A DNA stretch of 64,000 nt from Rhodohalobacter barkolensis (GTDB lineage: Bacteria > Bacteroidota > Rhodothermia > Balneolales > Balneolaceae): assembly GCF_002834295.1 (NCBI RefSeq), contig NZ_PISP01000006.1:310001-374000 (forward strand), read 5' to 3'. Every line of letters starts with the position of its first letter. Position 1 is the stretch's first letter. The notes below the pieces were generated by a model. That model searched no databases. It saw only the letters and a list, made by a program, of their open reading frames with translations, and was not told the DNA's origin. Below, one piece after another: positions 20,843-30,316 of the stretch. The position numbers and the translations under genes were made by a program.

Positions 20843-21007
20843 ATGGCGAAAGGTAATCGCATACAGGTTATTCTGGAATGTACAGAGAAGCCCGGAAGTT
20901 CGCGGTATGTAACGACTAAAAATCGTCGGAACACCACAGACCGTCTTGAGCTGAAAAAGTACAATCCGGTTCTCAGAAAGCATACGATTCATAAAGAAAT
21001 TAAATAA
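20843..21007 (+). CDS. rpmG: 50S ribosomal protein L33
   Basis: A 54-residue protein starting [15 protein letters not shown] and continuing with [14 protein letters not shown] and a basic C-terminus ([10 protein letters not shown]), matching L33. Only one cysteine (C13) is visible, so it is the zinc-free (C-minus) form of L33. It starts 3 bases after the rpmB stop and is followed by the DUF4295 gene after 9 bases. Confidence 0.94.
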   Translation: MAKGNRIQVILECTEKPGSSRYVTTKNRRNTTDRLELKKYNPVLRKHTIHKEIK

Positions 21008-21016
21008 TTCATAACC

Positions 21017-21187
21017 ATGGCGAAGAAACAAGCATTTGGTGAAGAAGCTCAAGCGCTGAAACAAGCTCAGCGTAAAATGGCGAAGGTTATCATCTCTACC
21101 AAGAACGCAAGAGGTAAATATGCGTTCAGAGAGACTATGATGGACCAGGATAGCGTAAGTGATTTTCTGAAAAAGAATAAGTCATAA
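21017..21187 (+). CDS. DUF4295 family small basic protein
   Basis: A 56-residue lysine-rich protein (MAKKQAFGEEAQALKQ, then AKVIISTKNARGKYAFRE and DFLKKNKS). It fits the DUF4295 family, which in Bacteroidota lies directly behind rpmB-rpmG and is presumed ribosome-associated; function is not established. Third gene of the ribosomal operon, ahead of a clear terminator. Confidence 0.85.
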   Translation: MAKKQAFGEEAQALKQAQRKMAKVIISTKNARGKYAFRETMMDQDSVSDFLKKNKS

Positions 21188-21210
21188 ATCACTTTTATCG
21201 ATTTTGTAAG

Positions 21211-21247
21211 AAAGGTTGCATCCCACAAGGATGGAACCTTTTTTTTT
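21211..21247 (+). terminator. Terminator of the rpmB-rpmG-DUF4295 operon
   Basis: AAAGGTTGCATCC pairs with GGATGGAACCTTT (one mismatch) across a short loop, followed by about nine T residues. Confidence 0.9.
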
Positions 21248-21292
21248 GCTTACATTTGGTTGTATCTACTAATCTATTCTAAACCTTTACGT

Positions 21293-21751
21293 ATGAGTAT
21301 TAAAGAAAAGATTTTGAATGATCTTAAAGCTGCAATGAAAGCCAAGGAAGCTGATAGGCTTCGTGTACTTCGTTCACTAAAGGCTAAAATTTTAGAGAAA
21401 GAGATTAGTGAACGGAAAGGTGGTGAAGCAGAAATCACCGATGAACAGGCTGTCGAAGTGTTGATGAAAGCTGCTAAACAGCGAAAAGAGTCTATCGATC
21501 AATTTGAGAAAGGTGGCAGGACAGATCTGGTTGAAAAGGAAGAAGAAGAACTTAAGATCATCGAGTCTTACCTGCCCGAAATGATGGACGATGATGCCAT
21601 AAGAGAGGCCGTCAAACAGCAAATTGACCAAATGGGCGCCAGCTCGATGGCCGATATGGGTCAGGTAATGGGTGTTATGATGTCGAAATTAAAAGGAAAA
21701 GCAGATGGTTCGGCTGTGAGTAGAATTGTAAAAGAGGAACTCTCCAAGTAA
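21293..21751 (+). CDS. GatB/YqeY domain protein
   Basis: A 152-residue soluble helical protein of the YqeY family, which resembles the C-terminal tRNA-binding part of GatB; a role in tRNA metabolism is proposed but not established. Family marks are the opening KEKILNDLKAAMKAKEADRLRVLRSLKAKI, the KQRKESIDQFEKGGR stretch, EEEELKIIESYLPEMM and the C-terminal MSKLKGKADGSAVSRIVKEEL. The ATG at 21293 is used; upstream codons are in the leader. It is followed 6 bases later by cvpA. Confidence 0.92.
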   Translation: MSIKEKILNDLKAAMKAKEADRLRVLRSLKAKILEKEISERKGGEAEITDEQAVEVLMKAAKQRKESIDQFEKGGRTDLVEKEEEELKIIESYLPEMMDDDAIREAVKQQIDQMGASSMADMGQVMGVMMSKLKGKADGSAVSRIVKEELSK

Positions 21752-21757
21752 AAAGCG

Positions 21758-22321
21758 ATGAACCTGCTCGACTTTTTTATTGTGATACCGATTGGATTCT
21801 TCGCGTATCGCGGTTTTATGAGCGGCGTTATTCATGAAGTGATGACAATAGTGGGAATTATTCTCGCAGTGTTTATAACTTTTGAATATATGCATGCCAC
21901 ATCTGTACTTTTTAATCCACTTTTCGATAATCCTGACCACTCAGTTGTGGCGGCCGGAATCGTTCTTTTCATAGCCACTGTAGCAGCAGTTCAGTTTATA
22001 GCTTACGCTATTCAAAAATTACTTAAAGTCATCAAAATCAATTTTATAAACCGATTAGCGGGATTGGCATTTGGTGCATTAAAGTCCGGAATTGTAGTCA
22101 GCGCTTTTTTACTGTTATTGGCAGGGTTTAACTTACCCGGTGAAGAATCACGAAATGAATCCATTTCTTATCCTTATGTGATATATCTTGCCCCCGCAGC
22201 TTTTAATGTAGTTGCTACTGTTTACCCCGGTGCAGAAAATTTTATTGACACGATTGAGCAATCGATCGAAGAGAATAATCCAATTAAATCATTACCCATA
22301 TTTGAAGGTTTAAGTTTATGA
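21758..22321 (+). CDS. CvpA family membrane protein
   Basis: A 187-residue inner-membrane protein with four predicted transmembrane helices (about residues 4-20, 22-46, 64-87 and 102-124) and a C-terminal tail, consistent with the colicin V production (CvpA) family. The opening LDFFIVIPIGFFAYRGFMSGVIHE and the mid segment RLAGLAFGALKSGIVVSAFLLL match the family pattern. The last bases overlap the tyrS start (ATGA), suggesting translational coupling. Confidence 0.85.
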   Translation: MNLLDFFIVIPIGFFAYRGFMSGVIHEVMTIVGIILAVFITFEYMHATSVLFNPLFDNPDHSVVAAGIVLFIATVAAVQFIAYAIQKLLKVIKINFINRLAGLAFGALKSGIVVSAFLLLLAGFNLPGEESRNESISYPYVIYLAPAAFNVVATVYPGAENFIDTIEQSIEENNPIKSLPIFEGLSL

Positions 22322-23532
22322 GTTTTCCATCTGTAGAAGATCAACTATCCGTGATCAAAAGAGGTTCCGTAGAAATTGTACCTGAAAAAGAGTTAGTTGA
22401 AAAACTGAAAAAATCGAAGAAAGAGAATAAGCCACTGCGTATTAAACTGGGTTGCGACCCTACCCGGCCTGATCTTCACCTCGGCCATTCTGTAATATTG
22501 AGAAAACTTCGCCAGTTTCAGGATCTTGGTCATCACGTTATCCTTATTATTGGTGATTTTACAGCATTAATTGGAGATCCTACCGGACAGAATAAAACAC
22601 GCCCGTCTCTAACAGCAGCTGAGATTAAAAAAAATGCACTGACTTATTTGGATCAAGCCGGAAAAATTCTGGACAATGAGAAGACTGAAATTGTATACAA
22701 TTCCGAGTGGCTGGGAGAGATGAAGTTTGAGGATGTTATTCTTCTCAGTTCAAAAATGACGGTAGCCCGGATGATTGAACGGGATGATTTTTCTAAGCGC
22801 TACAATAACAATGAGACTATTTCCCTCCATGAGTTTCTCTATCCGCTGGCCCAGGGACAGGATTCGGTTCATTTGAAATCGGATGTGGAGCTGGGTGGAA
22901 CTGATCAAAAGTTTAATCTTTTGGTGGGAAGAGATCTACAGAAAGATGCCGGGCAGGATCCGCAAATATGCCTGATGATGCCACTGTTGGTAGGCACAGA
23001 CGGTTCTATGAAAATGAGTAAGTCTTACGATAATTATATCGGAATTGATGAGCCCGCCAATGACATGTACGGCAAAGCGTTATCGATACCTGATGAGTTA
23101 ATTTACTCTTACTTCGAACTGGTTACAGATGTAAGCATAGAGGAGCTGAAATCATTAAAAGGCAGAATTGAGAAAGATCCAAGAAACACAAAGCACGATC
23201 TTGCGTTTACAATAACCCGGATGTATCACGGTGAAGAGGCTGCCAAAGGAGCGCGCAAGCACTTTGAAAAGACAGTCATCAACAAAGACATACCCGATGA
23301 TGCTCCAGAATTTACATTTGAAACAGGATCAACACATCGTTTACTGGATATTATTTCTGATGCAAACCTTACCTCCAGCAATGGAGAAACTAAGCGAATG
23401 ATGAAGCAGGGTGGAGTATCTTTGGATGAAGAAAAAATTCAGGATCCCAACTTTGAAATAACGTTTAATGACGGCGATGATATGGCGCTGAAGGTAGGTA
23501 AGCGAAAATTTGCTAAATTAAAGGCAATTTGA
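22318..23532 (+). CDS. tyrS: Tyrosyl-tRNA synthetase
   Basis: Class I aminoacyl-tRNA synthetase charging tRNA-Tyr. The 404-residue protein has the HIGH-type motif LHLGHSVILRKLRQFQDLGHH, GDFTALIGDPTG, the tyrosine-site region EFLYPLAQGQDSVHLKSDVELGGTDQKFN and the KMSKS motif (SMKMSKSYDN). A small C-terminal S4-like domain follows (TKRMMKQGGVSLDEEKI). It starts in the ATGA overlap with cvpA. Motif spacing fits the TyrZ-like branch, but this was not tested by alignment. Confidence 0.95.
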   Translation: MSFPSVEDQLSVIKRGSVEIVPEKELVEKLKKSKKENKPLRIKLGCDPTRPDLHLGHSVILRKLRQFQDLGHHVILIIGDFTALIGDPTGQNKTRPSLTAAEIKKNALTYLDQAGKILDNEKTEIVYNSEWLGEMKFEDVILLSSKMTVARMIERDDFSKRYNNNETISLHEFLYPLAQGQDSVHLKSDVELGGTDQKFNLLVGRDLQKDAGQDPQICLMMPLLVGTDGSMKMSKSYDNYIGIDEPANDMYGKALSIPDELIYSYFELVTDVSIEELKSLKGRIEKDPRNTKHDLAFTITRMYHGEEAAKGARKHFEKTVINKDIPDDAPEFTFETGSTHRLLDIISDANLTSSNGETKRMMKQGGVSLDEEKIQDPNFEITFNDGDDMALKVGKRKFAKLKAI

Positions 23533-23592
23533 TTTTTAATTACACAGTAAAATTGTATAACAATTTGCTGTGATTGAACCCGGTTACTAGCT

Positions 23593-24045
23593 ATGGGAAC
23601 ACATTTTAAAGGATCTAAATCGGAAGTAAACACTCTGAATGCTTTTATCAAGCTGATGAGGGCGACCGATTCACTAACAAACCGGTTAAACCGCCATTTA
23701 GCAGAAGCAAATTTGACAGAAAGTCAATTCGGTACGCTTGAAGCGCTACACCACTTGGGCCCTTTGAATCAAAGATCTATTGGAGAAAAGATCCTGAAAA
23801 GTGGCGGTAACATCACAATGGTAGTGGATAATTTGGAAAAACAGGGCTATGTGAAACGCAAAAAAGATCCAAATGATCGCCGGGCAGTTTTGATTCACTT
23901 GACCAAAGACGGGAAAACATTTATCGAAGAATTTTTCCCCAAGCATCTGGAAAAAATTAAGGAAGAGTTTTCTGTTTTCACGGAAAATGAAAAAAAAGAG
24001 ATTGCGCGGCTTTGCAAAAAGCTCGGTGTTAAAGAAGAGGATTAA
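23593..24045 (+). CDS. MarR family transcriptional regulator
   Basis: A 150-residue winged-helix regulator. The core TESQFGTLEALHHLGPLNQRSIGEKILKSGGNITMVVDNLEKQGYVKR followed by DRRAVLIHLTKDGKTFIEE is a classic MarR DNA-binding helix and wing. Ligand and target are unknown. It is followed 51 bases later by comEC on the same strand, but a regulatory link is not shown. Confidence 0.9.
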   Translation: MGTHFKGSKSEVNTLNAFIKLMRATDSLTNRLNRHLAEANLTESQFGTLEALHHLGPLNQRSIGEKILKSGGNITMVVDNLEKQGYVKRKKDPNDRRAVLIHLTKDGKTFIEEFFPKHLEKIKEEFSVFTENEKKEIARLCKKLGVKEED

Positions 24046-24096
24046 AGCACCACATTTTGATCTGTAAGGAAATCCGCTTTCCTGTTTCTTACAGAT

Positions 24097-26514
24097 ATGA
24101 GTCGTTTAAGCAGATACCGGTTTCCTTTCGCATCGTACCCGGCAGTACGGGTTATGTTACTCATTATGCTGGGGATTGCCTGGGATTACTATTCAAATAT
24201 CAATCTGTTCTTCTCAGCAGTTTTTTTCACATCTATACTTATACTCTGGGGTATAACAGAGTTTCTGCTTAGAAGATATAAGATTGTACTCTCATCCCGT
24301 CTTTCCATAATTCTTTATCTGATTCTGATCATATCCGCATCTTTTGTATGGATAAAGGTTGCCGATCATAATCGTCAAGTTCACATTGAAAAAACTAAGT
24401 TTTTAGAACTCTATGCCTGGGAAAATGTAGTTATTGAAGGACTAATAAAAGAGAAGGGATTTACTGCGGGTGGTAAAAGAGTGTATACCATTGACGTTAT
24501 AAGCACGGTTTATGAATCAGAGTCATCGATTGCGGAAAACTACAGGATTAGACTCTATGATGATAAACCCGGCAGAGACTTACAGAACGGAACAGAATTA
24601 AAAGCTGAAATTCAACTGTATGCATTTCCGGAAATAAGAAATCCACACGACTTTGACTATGGAGGTTGGCTGCACGATCAAAACATTGTAGCCCACGGTG
24701 AACTGGTACAGCTTAATGGTAACAGTTATGAACAAAAACGAATCGGTTGGATAAAGATCCGAGAGTACGTTCAGAATAATATTGATAAACTCTTCAGCGC
24801 AGATTTAGCACCCATGGCTAAAGCCCTTTTCCTGGGGTATAAAGCAGAGATATCGGATGATACCAAACAGCATTTTTCACGGTCCGGTTTGTCTCATATC
24901 ATGGCAGTTTCCGGACTACATGTGGGTTTTATAGTAGCTCCATTTTGGTTCATTATTCCTTTTCTATGGACAAGGAAATGGGGAAAATGGCTGGGTCTGT
25001 TACTGCTAACTTTTTTGCTTTTAGGTTATGCGGGTTTAACCGGTTTTAGTGCTTCTGTTTCCAGGGCATCCCTTATGGCGTGGCTGATAACCTATGGAAA
25101 ATTGTTCAGTAAAGTTCGAAACTCTATCAACCTGACCGCGGGTGCTGCCATCATTCTGTTAATCATTGATCCACATCAACTATTTGATGTTGGTTTTCAA
25201 TTATCGTTTAGTGCTGTATTTACAATATTGCTACTGATGCCGGAAGCACAAAGATTAATTCCCATTCGGTATCGATTTGGCAAAACAGGAGCATTGGCAA
25301 CACTCGTTCTAATTTCTGTTGTAGTGCAGGGAGGGCTCTTTCCGGTTCTTACCTACTATTTTGGCGAGTTTTCAATTGCAGGTCCCGTTGCAAATGCATT
25401 TGTAATCCCATTAATGACAGTAGCAGTTCCGGTAGGTCTATTTTTTTCTGTTTTACCGCAAATCTTTTATCCCTTTACAACCTATGCCGTATTTCCTGTA
25501 GAGTGGAGTTTGGGTTGGGTGGAAGGAGTTGCGGAGTATATAGGGAGCAGTGATTTGAGTTACTTCTCGTTTACTAACGATTCAGGTCTTCTCTTTTTGT
25601 TGTGGCTGATTTTGATACTGCTTCTTGCTTCAAGCCGAATTCCTGAAATGAAATGGAAGTTATTAATCTGTGTGCTGTTTGTTTTGAATCTTTTTATGCT
25701 TGAACAAACATTTAAAAAATCTGGCGACCCTGTTCTCAGGATAACCTTTCTGGATGTAGGACAGGGTGATGCAATTCATATTCAAACGCCGTCTCAAAAG
25801 CATATTTTGGTGGATGCCGGAAGGTGGTCTCCGGGTTATGATAGCGGCTCAAGGGTTATTAATCCGTATTTGAAACACGTTGGCATTGATGAAATTGATG
25901 CAGTGATACTTTCACATCCGCATGCAGATCATATAGGAGGAATTGTGACGATCATTGAGAACTTCAAAGTTCAGAAAATCTATCAGAGCAGTTATGCGTA
26001 CGACAGCCAGCTGTATCAGAACTTTTTAGGTAAGACAGATGAACTGGATCTGCCCATCAAAAATATCTACGCCGGTGATCAAATTGAGTTAGAAGAGAAT
26101 ATAAGGATTTACGTTTTGGGCCCGATGATGAGAAGCAGTAATCCATCAAACCCAAATAATTCATCTGTTGCAGTAAAAGTAGTTTACGGTGACCAATCCA
26201 TTCTTTTAACAGGTGATGCAGAATCGCAGCAGGAATCGAAAATGGTGAATATATATGGAGACTTTCTGAAATCTAATCTATATAAAATGGGTCATCACGG
26301 CAGCAGGACAAGTTCAACCGAAACGTTACTGGAAATTGTGGAGCCCGAAATTTCAGTGGCTTCACTTGCATTTAGAAACAGGTTTCGTCATCCAAACCGT
26401 GATGCAGTTTCGCGTGTGAGTAAATTCACGCAAGAGAATTACTTTACCAGCCTGCAGGGAGCTGTTGTATTTGAATCAGATGGCAAATCGATCATAAAGG
26501 TTGATTGGAAATAA
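24097..26514 (+). CDS. ComEC/Rec2 family DNA uptake channel protein
   Basis: Inner-membrane channel that moves single-stranded DNA into the cytoplasm during natural transformation. The 805-residue protein has N-terminal helices and a DUF4131-like soluble domain (roughly residues 90-220), then the Competence domain with LSHIMAVSGLHVGFI and several helices. A C-terminal metallo-beta-lactamase domain follows (from ~545) with FLDVGQGDAIHI, VDAGR, LSHPHADHIGG, LLTGDAE and KMGHHGSR. The full three-part architecture indicates an intact protein. xseB follows 76 bases later. Confidence 0.93.
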   Translation: MSRLSRYRFPFASYPAVRVMLLIMLGIAWDYYSNINLFFSAVFFTSILILWGITEFLLRRYKIVLSSRLSIILYLILIISASFVWIKVADHNRQVHIEKTKFLELYAWENVVIEGLIKEKGFTAGGKRVYTIDVISTVYESESSIAENYRIRLYDDKPGRDLQNGTELKAEIQLYAFPEIRNPHDFDYGGWLHDQNIVAHGELVQLNGNSYEQKRIGWIKIREYVQNNIDKLFSADLAPMAKALFLGYKAEISDDTKQHFSRSGLSHIMAVSGLHVGFIVAPFWFIIPFLWTRKWGKWLGLLLLTFLLLGYAGLTGFSASVSRASLMAWLITYGKLFSKVRNSINLTAGAAIILLIIDPHQLFDVGFQLSFSAVFTILLLMPEAQRLIPIRYRFGKTGALATLVLISVVVQGGLFPVLTYYFGEFSIAGPVANAFVIPLMTVAVPVGLFFSVLPQIFYPFTTYAVFPVEWSLGWVEGVAEYIGSSDLSYFSFTNDSGLLFLLWLILILLLASSRIPEMKWKLLICVLFVLNLFMLEQTFKKSGDPVLRITFLDVGQGDAIHIQTPSQKHILVDAGRWSPGYDSGSRVINPYLKHVGIDEIDAVILSHPHADHIGGIVTIIENFKVQKIYQSSYAYDSQLYQNFLGKTDELDLPIKNIYAGDQIELEENIRIYVLGPMMRSSNPSNPNNSSVAVKVVYGDQSILLTGDAESQQESKMVNIYGDFLKSNLYKMGHHGSRTSSTETLLEIVEPEISVASLAFRNRFRHPNRDAVSRVSKFTQENYFTSLQGAVVFESDGKSIIKVDWK

Positions 26515-26590
26515 CACTGAAAAAGAAGTTTGAACGTGGTGGTTTGAAGGTGTAATTTCTTTAAGTAAAAAAATAAATGAACGAGTATTT

Positions 26591-26806
26591 ATGTCTAAAA
26601 AGGAACGACTGAGTTTCGAAGAGGCTTTAAAACAGTTGGAAGCTATCGTCGAAAAGCTCAACGATAAGGATATTTCACTGGAAAAATCTGTAGCCTTGTA
26701 TGAAGAAGGGCAAAAGCTTTCCAAAATTTGTTCTGAAACATTAGAAAGCGCAGCTTTGAAGATTGAAAAAATTGATCAGTCAAAGAGCGCATCAGAGAAT
26801 GACTAA
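26591..26806 (+). CDS. xseB: Exodeoxyribonuclease VII small subunit
   Basis: A 71-residue helical protein matching XseB: SFEEALKQLEAIVEKLNDKDISLEKSVALYEEG then CSETLESAALKIEKI. With XseA it forms exonuclease VII, degrading single-stranded DNA. xseA is not in the window; dxs starts 8 bases after the stop, giving the common xseB-dxs order. Confidence 0.93.
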   Translation: MSKKERLSFEEALKQLEAIVEKLNDKDISLEKSVALYEEGQKLSKICSETLESAALKIEKIDQSKSASEND

Positions 26807-26814
26807 TTTCTTTT

Positions 26815-28737
26815 ATGGACACATACAAGCCTGTTCCCGGTCCTCTTTTAGCAAAAATATCATCTCCCCATGATCTGAAAAAACTGTCTGCCGAACAGCT
26901 GCAGGACGTTTGCGATGAGCTCAGAGAATATATCATCGATTCTGTTTCAGTTTATGGAGGACACTTTGGTGCCAGCTTGGGAGTTGTTGAACTGACAGTG
27001 GCTTTGCACTATATCTATAATACACCCAGAGATAAAATTGTATGGGATGTGGGGCATCAGGCTTATGGCCATAAAATATTAACCGGGCGTCGTGAACAGT
27101 TTCACACGAACAGGAAGTATAATGGTCTTTCCGGTTTTCCCAAGCGATCTGAAAGTGAGTATGATGCATTTGGAGTTGGCCATTCAAGCACATCCATATC
27201 TGCGGCATTGGGAATGGCGGTGGCGAGTGATTTAAATCATGCCGACAAAAAAGTGGTTGCCGTAATAGGGGATGGCGCCATGACGGGCGGAATGGCTTTT
27301 GAAGCTCTGAATAATGCCGGAGCTCAAAATTCTGATATTCTGGTGATTTTGAACGACAACAATATGTCAATCGATCCTAACGTAGGTGCCCTGAAAGAGT
27401 ATCTGGCAGATATTACGACCAGCAAGACGTTTAATAAAATGCGGGATGAAATTTATGACCTCTTGGGGCATTTTAAATCGGCCGGTGAGAAGATGCGAAA
27501 AGTGGCATCTAAATTGGAGAAGGCTGTAACGGCAGCAATAACACCGGGGGCACTTTTTCAGGCGCTGGGTTTTAAATATTATGGTCCTGTAGACGGCCAC
27601 AACGTAGATGCATTGAGAAGGCATTTAGAAGATTTAATAACCGTGTCCGGTCCAAAATTACTTCATATTGTAACCGTAAAAGGGAAAGGCTTTGCACCGG
27701 CAGAGCGAGAGCAAACCAAATGGCACGCTCAAAGTGGTCCATTTGATAAGATAACCGGTAAAACACTTTCAAAACCTAAGCCAAAAGAGAACCTTCCTCA
27801 AAAATATCAGGATGTTTTTGGAGATGCCCTTGTCGAACTCGCAGAGGAAAATGAAGAAATTGTAGCGATTACGCCGGCAATGCCAAGTGGTTCCAGTTTG
27901 TGGCCGATGATGAATGCGTATCCGGACCGATCCTTTGATGTGGGAATTGCAGAACAGCATGCGGTAACTTTTGCAGCAGGACTTGCCACAGAAGGGAAAA
28001 AAGCGTTTGCCGCTCTTTACTCAACCTTTTTACAACGGGCATACGATCAGGTAATTCATGATGTGGCCATTCAAAAACTACCAGTTGTATTTTGCATAGA
28101 CCGTGCCGGATTGGTTGGAGCGGATGGCCCAACACATCATGGTTTGTATGACATTTCATATTTACGGGCGATTCCCAATATGATTGTATCCTCGCCGATG
28201 AACGAGCAGGAACTCCGGGATATGATGTATACTGCTTCGAAATACAATGAAGCCGCATGGTCTATTCGATATCCTCGCGGAAGGGGAACCGGAATGGAAA
28301 TCAGAAAGCAATTCCGGGATGTTGAGATTGGAAAAGGGCGAGTGATTGAAGAAGGAGATAGCATTGCACTTCTTAGTTTTGGGCCAATTGGTAAATATGT
28401 GGTTGAAGCATCCGAAAGATTGAAAGAAGATCAGATCTACATCGGGCATTTCGATATGCGGTACGCCAAACCATTAGACACCGAACTGATCGATTCGGTC
28501 CTTTCCGAGTATGATCACATTGTTACCATAGAAGATGGTACAAAGTTGGGAGGCTTTGGTTCTGCAGTGGCTGAATATGTTGCAGAAAAAGGCGTTGGGG
28601 TATCCGTTAAGATTTTGGGAGTGCCGGATCAGATTGTTGAACACGGTACACAAAGAGAGTTGCACGATGAAGTTGGAATCGGACCGGAGGGAATTGTTGC
28701 TGAAGTGAAAAATCTATTGGGAATTAAGGTTGCATGA
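26815..28737 (+). CDS. dxs: 1-deoxy-D-xylulose-5-phosphate synthase
   Basis: Thiamine-diphosphate enzyme condensing pyruvate and glyceraldehyde-3-phosphate, the first step of the MEP isoprenoid pathway. The 640-residue protein has HFGASLGVVELTVALHYIYNTP, DVGHQAYGHKILTGRR, the TPP motif GDGAMTGGMAFEALNNAG ending near LNDNNMSI, and YYGPVDGHN. The transketolase pyrimidine and C-terminal domains follow (FDVGIAEQHAVTFAAGLA, DRAGLVGADGPTHHG). Length is standard. It is linked with xseB upstream. Confidence 0.97.
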   Translation: MDTYKPVPGPLLAKISSPHDLKKLSAEQLQDVCDELREYIIDSVSVYGGHFGASLGVVELTVALHYIYNTPRDKIVWDVGHQAYGHKILTGRREQFHTNRKYNGLSGFPKRSESEYDAFGVGHSSTSISAALGMAVASDLNHADKKVVAVIGDGAMTGGMAFEALNNAGAQNSDILVILNDNNMSIDPNVGALKEYLADITTSKTFNKMRDEIYDLLGHFKSAGEKMRKVASKLEKAVTAAITPGALFQALGFKYYGPVDGHNVDALRRHLEDLITVSGPKLLHIVTVKGKGFAPAEREQTKWHAQSGPFDKITGKTLSKPKPKENLPQKYQDVFGDALVELAEENEEIVAITPAMPSGSSLWPMMNAYPDRSFDVGIAEQHAVTFAAGLATEGKKAFAALYSTFLQRAYDQVIHDVAIQKLPVVFCIDRAGLVGADGPTHHGLYDISYLRAIPNMIVSSPMNEQELRDMMYTASKYNEAAWSIRYPRGRGTGMEIRKQFRDVEIGKGRVIEEGDSIALLSFGPIGKYVVEASERLKEDQIYIGHFDMRYAKPLDTELIDSVLSEYDHIVTIEDGTKLGGFGSAVAEYVAEKGVGVSVKILGVPDQIVEHGTQRELHDEVGIGPEGIVAEVKNLLGIKVA

Positions 28738-28795
28738 CCTGAAATTCTTATCTTTGATGTTGAAATTAAAACCTATCAGATAAAGAACAACATCC

Positions 28796-29797
28796 TTGTC
28801 TTATACACTCGACGACTTTGATTATCACCTCCCGGAAGAACTGATTGCTCAAAAACCTGCTACTCCAAGAGATCACTCCAGATTATTAGTCTACGACAGA
28901 GAAACCGGGACTATCAGGGACGACTATTTTTATAATATCGGTGACTATCTGCCCGTCAACACATCGCTGGTTGTAAATAACAGCAAGGTAGAGAAGTGCC
29001 GGTTGTTGTTCAATGAGGATAAAGTAGAGATTTTTGTCACAAAGGCGGTAAATGATCGTGTAGTGGAAGCGATGGTTCGGCCGGGTAAAAAATTCAAACC
29101 GGGAAAAACAGTTGACCTTGCGGACGGGCTAACCGCGAAAACCCTGAACATTGCAGAAGATGGCATTCGTACAATTGAATTAAGCCGGTCTTTGGATGAC
29201 GAGATTACGGAAAAGTATAAACACACACCGTTTCCTCCCTACATAGAGCGGGATGAGTCTCTGGCAGATCGATATCAAACGGTATATGCAAAAGATGAGG
29301 GAAGTAAAGCCGCTCCAACTGCTGGTCTGCATTTTACGCCGGATCTTCTGGAGAAATTGGAAAAGCAGGGGATAGAGAAGAAAGAGGTGACACTACATGT
29401 TGGACTGGGCACATTTGCGCCTGTAAAAGCGGATAAGATAGAAGATCACATTATGCACAGCGAGTGGTTTCAAATATCCCAAAAACAGGCTGATGAGCTA
29501 AATCGATCTAAAAGTATTACAGCAGTGGGCACAACAAGTGTGCGGGTATTGGAATCGGCACAAAAAATAGAAGGGAAATTTGTTGCCGGTTCCGGAGAAA
29601 CGGATATATTTATTACTCCGGGATATTCATTTAAATCCGTTGACCATCTGATTACGAACTTTCACCTTCCAAAAAGTACCCTTTTAATGCTGATTTCTGC
29701 TTTTATCGGCATGGATGAAACCAAAAGAATTTACCAGCATGCCATTCGTGAAAAGTATCGGTTCTATTCGTTTGGCGATGCAATGTTGCTACTCTAA
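28796..29797 (+). CDS. queA: S-adenosylmethionine:tRNA ribosyltransferase-isomerase QueA
   Basis: Transfers and isomerises the ribosyl group of SAM to preQ1-tRNA, giving epoxyqueuosine in queuosine synthesis. The 333-residue protein has the family start LDDFDYHLPEELIAQKP, then LVVNNSKV, YQTVYAKDEGSKAAPTAGLHFT, LHVGLGTFAPVK, GTTSVRVLES and DHLITNFHLPKSTLLML. The start is TTG at 28796, with no ATG in frame near the conserved N-terminus. It ends exactly where the converging minus-strand gene ends, with no spacer. Confidence 0.95.
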   Translation: MSYTLDDFDYHLPEELIAQKPATPRDHSRLLVYDRETGTIRDDYFYNIGDYLPVNTSLVVNNSKVEKCRLLFNEDKVEIFVTKAVNDRVVEAMVRPGKKFKPGKTVDLADGLTAKTLNIAEDGIRTIELSRSLDDEITEKYKHTPFPPYIERDESLADRYQTVYAKDEGSKAAPTAGLHFTPDLLEKLEKQGIEKKEVTLHVGLGTFAPVKADKIEDHIMHSEWFQISQKQADELNRSKSITAVGTTSVRVLESAQKIEGKFVAGSGETDIFITPGYSFKSVDHLITNFHLPKSTLLMLISAFIGMDETKRIYQHAIREKYRFYSFGDAMLLL

Positions 29798-30025
29798 TTA
29801 AGCGTTGTCACTGTCTCCGGACTCCTCTTCATACTGGGCTTTATAACCGTTTTTGATTTTTTGATTCATGTGCCGCTTATAGTTCTCATATTCATACTTT
29901 CGTACGGTAAATTCTGAGTGATAGGTGCCGTCGTTACAGTCTACGTTGAATTTATTGGGATCATCTGTTTCTGAAATGATCACCTGAATGTTGCCCAGTT
30001 TATAGGAATCTACTTCTTTACTCAT
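29798..30025 (-). CDS. Small hypothetical protein
   Basis: A 75-residue acidic protein without recognised family. The first half has alternating strand-like residues (LGNIQVIISETDD, FNVDCNDGTYHSEFTVRKYEYEN) and the tail is charged (EEESGDSDNA). No signal peptide. It abuts queA tail-to-tail. Codon use looks like its neighbours, and the frame from ATG to stop is clean, but evidence is limited to the open frame. Confidence 0.5.
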   Translation of the reverse strand: MSKEVDSYKLGNIQVIISETDDPNKFNVDCNDGTYHSEFTVRKYEYENYKRHMNQKIKNGYKAQYEEESGDSDNA

Positions 30026-30316
30026 GTTTAAAAAGCTGTGATCTAATTATTAGTCCAATTGTAGGATGTTCTAAAGTGATTTTAAGAGTGAAAGGTAAAC
30101 AAATTATCAGACGGGTTTATTCCACATGTACCGTTCAATCATACCTTTTAGCATTGAGTTATAGTTGCCTTTCAAAAATCCCATTTCTTGTGACTTCAAA
30201 TGCCAAATAATCCGGAAAATTATTTGATAGTCTAGCTAACGCGTTCACGCATATAGATATAGATAGCATTAATCATGCTAATTGATTTAATAATTTAAAC
30301 TTAAACAAGGATAAAC

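Noticed and set aside
27367-28258. Several minus-strand frames across dxs
   Set aside because: They are complementary to a well-supported dxs sequence and carry no motif.
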